From: Clostridiales bacterium
GTDB taxonomy: Bacteria > Bacillota > Clostridia > Lachnospirales > Lachnospiraceae
Assembly (NCBI GenBank): GCA_019420405.1
Contig: JAHZHF010000091.1
Location: 1-8,445, forward strand
Direction: 5' to 3'
DNA: 8,445 bases
Part shown: one piece after another, positions 1 to 6,066 of the stretch
Layout of the letters: every line of letters begins with the position of its first letter
Numbering within the stretch: the stretch's first letter is position 1
Position numbers and translations under genes: made by a program
Notes under the pieces: generated by a model
What the model was told of the DNA's origin: nothing
The model's database searches: none
What the model saw: only the letters and a program-made list of their open reading frames with translations

Positions 1-113
1 AAACTTAAAGTACCGGATACGGATGTTAGGGCAGGCGGGGCGCTTGTCTGAGCGTTAGCGAGTTAAGCCCCGGCTGTCCTTGCCTTTAATCCGTATCCGG
101 TACTTTGTAGTTT
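1..113. repeat. Long imperfect palindrome (REP/MITE-like element)
   Basis: The outer arms at 7-24 (AAAGTACCGGATACGGAT) and 89-106 are perfect 18-bp reverse complements. A further AAACT (1-5) and AGTTT (109-113) extend the pairing across a small bulge. Inside, CGGGGC (36-41) pairs with GCCCCG (67-72), and the GGGCAGG-like stretch at 29-35 pairs loosely with 77-86. The centre (43-66) is mostly unpaired. No open reading frame is carried. The structure resembles a mobile or dispersed intergenic palindrome, but it could also be the end of something that begins left of the window. It lacks a clean T-tract directly after the right arm, so a simple terminator is less likely. Confidence 0.7.
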
Positions 114-342
114 CCCTTATCCCCTGGAGCGAAGCCCTGAGCTGTCCTCCATCCCCGCAGAATACGTTTGAGAATCGACTCTGTTTTCGGATTTTTTCAT
201 GCGGGAGTTATTGAAATAAATGGCTGGAATACATTGTGCTCCCTCTGCTCCTGTGATAAGATTTATATGAGAACTGAGTGGAGGGAATCATTTCGGGAGG
301 CATCAGACCGGGAGCGATTTCGATGTTTACGGAGGGCAGGCC
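114..342. other. Intergenic region upstream of the alarmone hydrolase gene
   Basis: I see no convincing gene here. A short open frame beginning near 168 has no ribosome binding site and no recognisable protein signature. A T-rich run at 191-197 follows a weak stem (AATC/GATT) and might be a leftover terminator. TTGAAA at 211-216 resembles a -35 box but has no good -10 at the right distance. The useful signal is the GGAGGG at 331-336, which serves the next gene. Confidence 0.5.
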
Positions 343-933
343 ATGGTAGATGACGCGATAGAATTTGCAGCGAAAGCGCACGAAGGACAGTTCAGGAAAG
401 GAACGAGACGGCCCTATATCGTCCATCCCATTGAGGTGGCGGATATCGTGTCGACTATGACGAAGGACGAAGAGGTGATTTGCGCGGCGGTGCTTCACGA
501 TACGATTGAAGACTGCCGGGGGATTACGCAGGATGTTTTAAAACTCCGGTTCGGCGCCAGAGTGGCGGAGATAGTGGCCCAGGAGAGTGAAGACAAGAGT
601 CGGAGCTGGGAGGAGCGCAAAGGCGCTACGATCAGCCGGCTGAAAGATGCTGATGTTGAAGTGCAGATGATCGGCCTTGCGGACAAGCTGTCAAATATGC
701 GCGATATTGACCGGGACTATCCGGTGCTGGGAGAGAACCTTTGGAGCCGGTTCAGGATGCAGAGCAAAGCGGCGCTTGCCTGGTATTATAAAGGGATCAG
801 GGATGTTTTAAAAGACCGGTTTGAAGGGGTGGACGCCTACGAAGAGTACTGCAGGCTGATTGATAAGAATTTCGGTCCCGGTCCGGCCCATACGGAGTGG
901 ATGAGGGAAGACAACAGGAAAGAAAGAATGTAA
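343..933 (+). CDS. Stand-alone HD-domain (p)ppGpp hydrolase-like protein (small alarmone hydrolase, SpoT/Mesh1-like)
   Basis: This 196-residue cytoplasmic protein is an HD-superfamily phosphohydrolase of the RelA/SpoT hydrolase type. Visible motifs are KGTRRPYIVHP with metal-ligand His28, the signature LHDTIED at 51-57 (His52, Asp53, with Glu56 and Asp57 as the expected catalytic pair), and LADKLSN at 112-118 with Asp113 and Asn117. The order and spacing match Mesh1-type enzymes, which remove the 3'-pyrophosphate from (p)ppGpp or, in some members, act on NADPH. There is no synthetase, TGS or ACT domain, so it is a hydrolase-only protein. The start is supported by GGAGGG at 331-336, six bases before the ATG. 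It is transcribed alone and ends in a terminator shared with the convergent XRE gene. The family call is firm; the actual substrate is inferred. Confidence 0.85.
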   Translation: MVDDAIEFAAKAHEGQFRKGTRRPYIVHPIEVADIVSTMTKDEEVICAAVLHDTIEDCRGITQDVLKLRFGARVAEIVAQESEDKSRSWEERKGATISRLKDADVEVQMIGLADKLSNMRDIDRDYPVLGENLWSRFRMQSKAALAWYYKGIRDVLKDRFEGVDAYEEYCRLIDKNFGPGPAHTEWMREDNRKERM

Positions 934-990
934 AAAATAAGACCTTTAAAGAACGGAAAATGTACCGGGCTTTAAAAGGTCTTATTTTTT
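932..990. terminator. Bidirectional Rho-independent terminator
   Basis: The left arm (932-951) begins with A6, and the right arm (970-990) is its reverse complement apart from one extra A, ending in T6. The core pairs AAGACCTTT with AAAGGTCTT. With A6 on one side and T6 on the other, it can terminate both the hydrolase gene (+) and the convergent XRE gene (-), whose stop codon at 989-991 lies in the right arm. Confidence 0.88.
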
Positions 991-1324
991 ATCCATCTGT
1001 TTTGACAGCCTGTATATAATGCGAGATGATTTGTTCCAGATGTTCCAGTTTTGCGGAAGGGCAGGTGGAGACCAGGCCGATTACGGAGGCGTACTGTTCA
1101 TCGGGAGTGTGGGATCCAAACAGCAGATAGTCGACGGAAACATGCAGAGAGTCGGATAATTTAAGAAGCGTATTTACAGACATGTTTTTCAGTCCCAGCT
1201 CCAGATCGTAACAAAATCTGGGAGTGATTCCCACAAGCTCTGCCAGCTTCTCACGCGAATAGCCGTTTAATTTTCGCTGCTTTTTGATGCGTTCCCCTAT
1301 CAGTATATTGTCCGTTATTACCAT
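989..1324 (-). CDS. XRE-family helix-turn-helix transcriptional regulator
   Basis: This 111-residue protein has a Cro/CI-type helix-turn-helix at residues about 11-70: ERIKKQRKLNGYSREKLAEL, then VGITPRFCYDLELGLKNMSV, then a helix ending VSVDYLLFG, the usual end of an XRE domain. The C-terminal 40 residues are short and probably helical, suited to dimerisation; no ligand domain is seen. The start ATG (1322-1324) has an AGGAGGA Shine-Dalgarno in the complement of 1331-1337. The gene is divergent from the cohesin surface protein across a 178-bp region that contains repeated sequences, so autoregulation and control of the surface gene are reasonable inferences. Its end overlaps the shared terminator. 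Confidence 0.88.
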   Translation of the reverse strand: MVITDNILIGERIKKQRKLNGYSREKLAELVGITPRFCYDLELGLKNMSVNTLLKLSDSLHVSVDYLLFGSHTPDEQYASVIGLVSTCPSAKLEHLEQIISHYIQAVKTDG

Positions 1325-1356
1325 ATAAAATCCTCCTTTGCTGATTCTTCTTCATG

Positions 1357-1409
1357 TATGAACTGTTACTTGAATACTAAAAGTATGGTTTGTAAATAAA
1401 TATGAACTG
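1357..1409. promoter_or_regulatory. Candidate operator: direct repeat TATGAACTG and inverted repeat ATACTaaaAGTAT
   Basis: TATGAACTG occurs at 1357-1365 and again at 1401-1409, 44 bp apart, which is close to four helical turns. Both copies continue with a similar T/A-rich tail (TTAC and ATAA). Between them, ATACT (1374-1378) and AGTAT (1382-1386) form a perfect inverted repeat with a three-base spacer. The cluster lies just upstream of the cohesin-gene promoter and ahead of the XRE gene, so it is a plausible XRE binding region. This is inference from position and symmetry only. Confidence 0.4.
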
Positions 1410-1424
1410 ATAAGGGATAAAATA

Positions 1425-1453
1425 TTGACAAATAGTTCCTTGAGTCATATAAT
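1425..1453 (+). promoter_or_regulatory. Consensus sigma-A promoter of the cohesin surface protein gene
   Basis: A perfect -35 TTGACA (1425-1430) and a perfect -10 TATAAT (1448-1453) are separated by exactly 17 bp. Transcription should begin near 1460, giving a leader of about 40 bases with GAGGAGG at 1485-1491 ahead of the ATG at 1503. A full consensus promoter suggests strong expression unless it is repressed, for example by the divergent XRE protein. Confidence 0.88.
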
Positions 1454-1502
1454 TACAACGAATTAAAAGCGAAAAAAGGTATTTGAGGAGGTTACATCAG
1501 CA

Positions 1503-4337
1503 ATGAAAACACGAAGTTTAAAAAGGCTGGCCGCTTTTCTCCTCTCCTTTGTGATGGTGCTTGGGATGTGTGCTTTTCCTGCGCCGCAGAGGGCTGAGGC
1601 AGCGGAGAATATCACATTTACCGCTGTGGCGGATCAGAAAGATTTAAGCCGGGGAGACACGGTGAATGTAACAGTGTCCATGTCCGGAAACAGTGGAAAT
1701 ATTTATGGTATGATTTTCAGAATCTACTATGACAGTGAGGTTGTAGAGCCTGTAATCGGGTCTAATAACCGGCCGGCAATTACCCAGGGCGACGCGGTGC
1801 CGGGAAACGGAGCGCTTGTCCAGATGGGACCGACTGCGGATCAGCTTGCAGGCCGGGTAAATATGGTAGTAGTATCACCGAGTGATGCATTTAAAGACGG
1901 TACGGTTCTTACCGCCAGCTTTAAGGTGAAAGAAGACGCAAGAGCCGGCGGGTTCGCGTTTGGATTCCGCGATATCGAGATTACTGATCTGATGGGGAAC
2001 CAGAACACGAATTTCACGGTAAATGATCAGACGGCGGGGCTGAATGTCTCCGTTCCGGTGACGGGGATTTCTCTGGACAGGACATCCATGACCCTGGCGA
2101 AGGGAACCACAGGACAGCTTACGGCAGCAGTAGAGCCTGCTGACGCAGCGGCTTCCATCCAGTGGTCCAGCAGCAATGCTCAGGTCGCTTCTGTAGATGA
2201 GAACGGTCTTGTAACAGCCAATGCGGCAGGCGAGGCAGTGATTACTGCTAAGGCAGGAGACAAGAGCGCTTCATGTTCTGTTCGCGTAACAAACCCGCTT
2301 ACAGGAATTACAATTGTAAGTGAGGACGGAAGAGATACGCTGAATAAAGGCCAGACGCTTCAGCTTTCCGTTCAGTATGAACCGGCAGACGCCGAAGGAG
2401 ATAAGACAGCCGCATGGACAAGCTCTGATCCGTCGGTGGCAGAAATAGACGGAAACGGACTGGTAACAGCGCTGAAAGATGGAACGACGACAATTACGGC
2501 GACAGTGGGAAGCCTGACAGATACATTTGCGATTACTGTTCAGGAAGTTCCTCTTGTGAGTATCTCTCTTAACAAGACTGAGACTCTGATCCACAGAGGG
2601 GAGAGCGAGAAGCTCACTGTAAGCTATAATCCGGAGAATACAACGGACGACAGAAGAGTAACATGGACCTCCTCCGATCCGTCCAGCGTAACTGTAGATG
2701 CAGACGGAAATGTAACAGCAGCGGCTCTTGGAGGAGCAGTGATTACTGCAAAAGTCGGAAACCACACTGCACAGTGTGTTGTGTCTGTAGACGCGCCGCT
2801 TCAGAGCATTGAGCCGGAACAGACTGAGATCAGTATGATTAAGAATCAGACGGCAGAGATCAGATATACGCTGAATCCGTCTGATACAACATCTGATAAA
2901 ACCGTGACCATGACGTCATCGGACGAAAGTGTAGTTACAGTGGATGAAAACGGCGTTCTCACCGCGAAGAGCGCGGGAAGCGCAGTCATTACACTGAGTG
3001 GAGCAGAGGGAATCACTGCACAGGTAAATGTAACCGTAACTGAGATCCCGATTGATTCAGTCGTATTAAGCAGACAGTCTGTCACTGTAGAAAAGGGAGA
3101 GACAGCGGAGCTGACCGCAGCAATCACTCCGGCAGATACGACAGACGAGGACACAACGATTACATGGACAAGCTCAGACGAGTCGGTTGTAACTGTAAAT
3201 CCGGCAAAGAGTGAGTCAGGAGAGGCAGTTACGATTCAGGCGACGGATAAAGGAGGACGGGCTGTAATTACGGCTGAGACAGCAAACGGAAAGACTGCAC
3301 AGTGCGAGGTTCATGTGCCGATCCACATGGAGAGCATTGAGCTCGGAGATCCGTTTGACATGCTCAGAGGCCAGACGACAACGCTGGAAGTTACATACAA
3401 TCCGGAGAACACAGATGACGACAGAGACGTGACATGGACAAGCTCTGATCCGTCTGTTGCTTCTGTAGACGCTGAAACCGGAGTGATCAAGGCCCTGAAA
3501 GAAGGAACGGCAGAGATCACCGCTGCGACAACAAAAACAGCAGAACCGTTCACAGATTCTGTTGAAGTTACTGTGAAAGAGAATCACCTGGATGAAGAGG
3601 CAGCAGAGGGGCTTACATTTAACGGTCCGGAAGATCCGGTTCTCAAAGGACAGAAAATTTATATGACTGATTATCTGACACTGGATCAGATCGTAGAAGA
3701 AGGCAAGATCACAGATGATATCACAGCAGAGTGGTCTGTTGAGGACGAGATAGTCGCTTCAATCGATCAGAGCGGATGTCTGACCGGATTAAAAGAAGGC
3801 GGTACAACCGTAAAAGTCCTGATCCGTGCAACGGATGGAAACGGGGAAGAGACCGGAGTCTATGAGCTGGAGACAACCGTACAGGTAAAAGAGATCCCGC
3901 TTGAGTCAATCGCATTTGACAAAGTGATCACAGAGATGAAGGTCGGAGAGAAAGCAACTCTCGGAATCCTCTACAATCCGGAGAATACAACGGATGACAG
4001 AGAGGTGACGTGGACAAGTTCCGACCCGTCCGTACTGTCTGTGGATAACGGAACACTTACGGCAAATAAAGCAGGAAAAGCAGTGATTACAGCGAAAGCA
4101 GGAGACAAATCCGTAAGCTGTGAGATCACGGTAAAAGAGAACCAGTCCGGAAACGGCGGACAGGCAGGAAGTGACGGCCAGTCCGGAGATAATGGTTCCG
4201 GAAATGCAGCCGGAAAGAACGAAGGCGGAAATGTTCAGACTGGCGACGCGGCTCCGGTCGGAGCATGGGCGGCAGTGCTGGTATTTGCGGCTGCGGCAGT
4301 GGCAGCAGTTATAGCTCTGAAAAGAAAGATGAGATAA
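1503..4337 (+). CDS. Cell-surface protein with N-terminal cohesin module, eight Big_2-like domains and a sortase-type anchor
   Basis: A 944-residue secreted, wall-anchored scaffold-like protein. Residues 1-34 form a signal peptide (KTRSLKR, hydrophobic core, cleavage near AEA-A). Residues 35-184 look like a cohesin: GDTVNVTVSM, then GMIFRIYYDSEVVEP, a later VLTASFKVKEDARAG strand and a closing GLNVSV. Residues 185-879 hold eight Ig-like Big_2 domains of about 80-105 residues, with the recurrent WTSSDPSV..VD..G.VTA....G.A.ITA pattern; the seventh (694-797) is the most diverged. A Gly/Ser/Asn linker (880-909) leads to NVQTGD (910-915), a hydrophobic segment (about 918-939) and KRKMR. Cohesins bind dockerins, and the next gene encodes one, so this is probably a single-cohesin surface receptor on an Ig stalk. 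No catalytic domain is seen. The start is fixed by GAGGAGG at 1485-1491. Confidence 0.88.
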   Translation: MKTRSLKRLAAFLLSFVMVLGMCAFPAPQRAEAAENITFTAVADQKDLSRGDTVNVTVSMSGNSGNIYGMIFRIYYDSEVVEPVIGSNNRPAITQGDAVPGNGALVQMGPTADQLAGRVNMVVVSPSDAFKDGTVLTASFKVKEDARAGGFAFGFRDIEITDLMGNQNTNFTVNDQTAGLNVSVPVTGISLDRTSMTLAKGTTGQLTAAVEPADAAASIQWSSSNAQVASVDENGLVTANAAGEAVITAKAGDKSASCSVRVTNPLTGITIVSEDGRDTLNKGQTLQLSVQYEPADAEGDKTAAWTSSDPSVAEIDGNGLVTALKDGTTTITATVGSLTDTFAITVQEVPLVSISLNKTETLIHRGESEKLTVSYNPENTTDDRRVTWTSSDPSSVTVDADGNVTAAALGGAVITAKVGNHTAQCVVSVDAPLQSIEPEQTEISMIKNQTAEIRYTLNPSDTTSDKTVTMTSSDESVVTVDENGVLTAKSAGSAVITLSGAEGITAQVNVTVTEIPIDSVVLSRQSVTVEKGETAELTAAITPADTTDEDTTITWTSSDESVVTVNPAKSESGEAVTIQATDKGGRAVITAETANGKTAQCEVHVPIHMESIELGDPFDMLRGQTTTLEVTYNPENTDDDRDVTWTSSDPSVASVDAETGVIKALKEGTAEITAATTKTAEPFTDSVEVTVKENHLDEEAAEGLTFNGPEDPVLKGQKIYMTDYLTLDQIVEEGKITDDITAEWSVEDEIVASIDQSGCLTGLKEGGTTVKVLIRATDGNGEETGVYELETTVQVKEIPLESIAFDKVITEMKVGEKATLGILYNPENTTDDREVTWTSSDPSVLSVDNGTLTANKAGKAVITAKAGDKSVSCEITVKENQSGNGGQAGSDGQSGDNGSGNAAGKNEGGNVQTGDAAPVGAWAAVLVFAAAAVAAVIALKRKMR
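1605..2054 (+). other. Cohesin module (residues 35-184 of the surface protein)
   Basis: The 150-residue segment has the length and strand pattern of a cohesin jelly roll. It opens ITFTAVADQKDLSRGDTVNV, has the family-typical IYGMIFRIYYDSEVVEP (an induced strand followed by YD...V), a middle NMVVVSP strand, then DGTVLTASFKVK, GFAFGF and the final AGLNVSV. Cohesins recognise a dockerin with high affinity on the cell exterior. Assignment to type I rather than type II is uncertain from sequence alone. Confidence 0.78.
2055..4139 (+). repeat. Array of eight Big_2-like (bacterial Ig-like) domain repeats
   Basis: Protein domain limits are about 185-264, 265-348, 349-431, 432-514, 515-607, 608-693, 694-797 and 798-879. 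Copies 3, 6 and 8 share YNPENT.DDR.VTWTSSDPS. At DNA level, copies 3 and 8 share an identical 20-mer (2628-2647 and 3975-3994), and copies 2 and 6 share 22 identical bases (2413-2434 and 3433-3454). This shows internal duplication or gene conversion. Copy 7 carries an extra charged insert and lacks the TSSDPS core. Confidence 0.85.
4230..4334 (+). other. C-terminal cell-wall sorting signal, variant NVQTGD
   Basis: NVQTGD is followed by a roughly 22-residue Ala/Val-rich hydrophobic stretch and the basic tail KRKMR. This is the layout of a sortase substrate (motif, membrane segment, positive tail). Valine stands where LPXTG or NPQTG proteins have proline, so the motif is a variant. No sortase gene lies in the window. 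The protein could instead simply stay membrane-anchored. Confidence 0.65.
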
Positions 4338-4428
4338 GAAATTACAATAAAGACTGAATCTAAACAGCTGCCGCCATTGTGTTATTTATTGACGGGCGCT
4401 CAGGATATCTGAACTGTTACAGGAAATT

Positions 4429-4467
4429 ACAGCGCGGTACAGCAGTGTGCCGCGCTGTTTTGTGTTT
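4429..4467 (+). terminator. Strong Rho-independent terminator after the cohesin gene
   Basis: ACAGCGCGGTACA (4429-4441) pairs over all 13 positions (one G-U) with 4446-4458 around a GCAG tetraloop, followed by TTTTGTGTTT-like T-rich sequence (the T-tract starts at 4459, after the stem's last T). It lies 92 bases after the cohesin stop codon and should separate its transcript from that of the dockerin gene. Confidence 0.88.
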
Positions 4468-4530
4468 CAGAGGAATCGGTCCCTGTGAAATAAGAGACAT
4501 TCCGCGGGGATCGCACTGCGGCACAGTTAC

Positions 4531-4536
4531 TATAAT
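4531..4536 (+). promoter_or_regulatory. Possible -10 box of the dockerin-protein gene
   Basis: TATAAT is present 30 bases before the preferred ATG and downstream of the terminator, so a promoter is expected here. No good TTGACA-like box lies 16-18 bp upstream (that position reads close to GGATCG), and the extended -10 TG is absent. The promoter may therefore be weak or activator-dependent. Confidence 0.4.
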
Positions 4537-4565
4537 AATCAGCGTATAGTTGGAGGAAGATGACA

Positions 4566-5963
4566 ATGAGGAGGAAGAAAGAAAAGAAACAGTGTTCGAA
4601 CGTATTAAGAAGAGCAGGAATATTAAGTGCAGCCGGGCTTCTGGCCGGTCTGTGTCTTGTGCTCTCACCCGTCCCTGCTTTTGCGGAGGAGACCGCAGAG
4701 GAGGCGGCAGGGGAGCCGGCAGCTTATGCGGAAGAAGAGTATTCGATTGACGGACTGCTGATCGCAAAGCATTGGGTGATTATGGACGGAAGACCACTGA
4801 CGGACTATCAGCACCCGGGGGTAACATTTGACCATGCGACAAGAACTTTGATACTGAATAACGCAAATATCGAAGTTGACAACAATGACTTCGGATCGAG
4901 CCTTATCCCTGCGATTCAGGTAAACAGCAAAAGCTCGGCAGATGAGCTTACAGTGCGGCTGATCGGAGAGAGCACGATATCTTACAAGCAGCCCATGATA
5001 GAAGAAGACTGTGAAGCAGGACTTATGAGATTTTATAATTTTTCGAAAGTAACGTTTACCGGAGGCGGTACGCTGAATCTTGACTGTGACGGAAATGTCT
5101 ACGCGGGAATCCAGCTTATTCCGGGAAGCTATGACTATTGCGGCGGAAACGGCCTGGTGATTGACGGGTGCACGATTAATATTGACGCCTCAAACTGCCA
5201 GGGAGGTACCAGGGAGGCATCGCTTGGAATATTTCATGGAATTGACGAGGTGGAAAGCATTACCCTGAACTCTGCAGAGCTGAATATTACTGCGCAGGAG
5301 AACGCTGACCTGGCGACATTTAACGGAATTGTACTGAGATCTTACCAGGTGACAGAGCCGCAGACAGTTACGGTTCAGAGCAGCAAGCTCAATATTGTCG
5401 GCCCGCCCAATGGCACAGACAGCACGGCGAAAGGAATGTGTCTGTGGAACGGGAACCTGAATGCAGATCATTCAGAGATCAATATCGATCTGCGGGGGAA
5501 CACATCTGCAACAGCGATTGCCTGCTATGATTCGGGCGGCAGCCATATACCGGGATCAGGAAAGATAACAGTTAACGGCTCAGAGATTACGCTTCAGACG
5601 ACAAACAATAACAGCACAAGTGCGATATGGGCAGAGGAGGGACTCACAGATGCAGGGAACTCCATATATATGGCAGGAGATACGATGGATACATTGAAAG
5701 AAATAAGCAGATCAGATCTGTTCAGTAAGTATACCCCGCAGTTGTGCTCATATGGTGCTGTCAAAATCACACCGGGCAGTCCTGTGCTGAAAGGCGATGT
5801 GAACCAGGACGGAGTGATCAATCTGTCGGATCTCATGCTCTGTATGAATCATGCGACGGATTCCATTACCCTTACCGGGGATCAGTTTACTGCGGCGGAT
5901 ATGGACAGCAATGGGGATGTGAACCTGTCGGATCTGATGGCGTTGATGAATCAGGTTATGTAG
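4566..5963 (+). CDS. Secreted beta-solenoid-like protein with C-terminal type I dockerin
   Basis: A 465-residue secreted protein. The start at 4566 is preferred over an in-frame ATG at 4560 because GGAGG (4552-4556) is nine bases from the former but only three from the latter. The signal peptide covers residues 1-40 (MRRKKEKK basic end, hydrophobic core, VPAFA cleavage). Residues about 45-400 contain short strand-turn units such as ATRTLILNNANIEV, GLVIDGCTINID, ESITLNSAELNIT and GKITVNGSEITL, typical of right-handed beta-solenoid surface proteins. I see no catalytic motif of a known glycosidase or lyase. Residues 409-465 are a dockerin with two calcium loops. Together with the upstream cohesin protein it forms a likely ligand/receptor pair. 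The solenoid could bind carbohydrate or host glycan, but that is inference. Confidence 0.82.
   Translation: MRRKKEKKQCSNVLRRAGILSAAGLLAGLCLVLSPVPAFAEETAEEAAGEPAAYAEEEYSIDGLLIAKHWVIMDGRPLTDYQHPGVTFDHATRTLILNNANIEVDNNDFGSSLIPAIQVNSKSSADELTVRLIGESTISYKQPMIEEDCEAGLMRFYNFSKVTFTGGGTLNLDCDGNVYAGIQLIPGSYDYCGGNGLVIDGCTINIDASNCQGGTREASLGIFHGIDEVESITLNSAELNITAQENADLATFNGIVLRSYQVTEPQTVTVQSSKLNIVGPPNGTDSTAKGMCLWNGNLNADHSEINIDLRGNTSATAIACYDSGGSHIPGSGKITVNGSEITLQTTNNNSTSAIWAEEGLTDAGNSIYMAGDTMDTLKEISRSDLFSKYTPQLCSYGAVKITPGSPVLKGDVNQDGVINLSDLMLCMNHATDSITLTGDQFTAADMDSNGDVNLSDLMALMNQVM
5790..5960 (+). other. Type I dockerin domain (two F-hand repeats)
   Basis: The two loops are DVNQDGVINLSD (411-422) and DMDSNGDVNLSD (445-456). 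Calcium-ligand positions 1, 3, 5, 9 and 12 are D, N, D, N, D and D, D, N, N, D, so both loops are intact. Positions 10 and 11, which help set cohesin specificity, are Leu-Ser in both copies. The helices after them are also alike (LMLCMN and LMALMN), giving the internal two-fold symmetry known for dual-mode binding. Confidence 0.93.
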
Positions 5964-5992
5964 GGGACAGCGACGGTTCAGAACAAAAGCGA

Positions 5993-6014
5993 GAATACAG
6001 AAGGAATACAGAAG
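5993..6014. repeat. Perfect tandem 11-bp duplication
   Basis: GAATACAGAAG occurs at 5993-6003 and immediately again at 6004-6014. The second copy runs into the left arm of the following terminator. It looks like a replication-slippage product. Confidence 0.85.
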
Positions 6015-6047
6015 GAGCATCGGCACAATGCCGGCGCTCCTTCTTTT
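6010..6047 (+). terminator. Rho-independent terminator after the dockerin gene
   Basis: AGAAGGAGC (6010-6018) pairs with GCTCCTTCT (6036-6044). After a two-base internal mismatch, CGGC (6021-6024) pairs with GCCG (6030-6033) around ACAAT. T residues follow on the + strand (6044-6047). On the opposite strand the T-run is poor, so it serves the dockerin gene best and the convergent AraC gene less well. Confidence 0.85.
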
Positions 6048-6066
6048 AGCAGAACAGAGAGTCTGT

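Larger units (their letters stand above)
4338..4565. other. Intergenic region between the cohesin and dockerin genes
   Basis: This 228-bp spacer holds a strong terminator (4429-4467), a TATAAT box (4531-4536) and the GGAGG of the next gene (4552-4556). TGAACTGTTAC at 4410-4420 matches 11 bases at 1359-1369 in the XRE/cohesin control region. I see no gene. Confidence 0.6.

Noticed and set aside
168..353. A 61-residue open frame before the hydrolase gene
   Set aside because: No ribosome binding site, no recognisable motif, and it overlaps the well-supported start at 343.
1340..1440. A promoter for the XRE gene on the minus strand
   Set aside because: TTTACA and TTGTCA occur, but none has a TATAAT-like box at 16-18 bp; I could not choose one honestly.
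2271..2765. A 164-residue minus-strand frame in the Big_2 region
   Set aside because: Shadow of the repetitive coding sequence on the + strand; Cys/Arg/Ser-rich with no domain.
4417..4767. A 116-residue minus-strand frame over the terminator and the dockerin gene start
   Set aside because: It runs through a terminator hairpin and the signal peptide coding region of a supported gene, and its low-complexity Ser/Pro runs have no motif.
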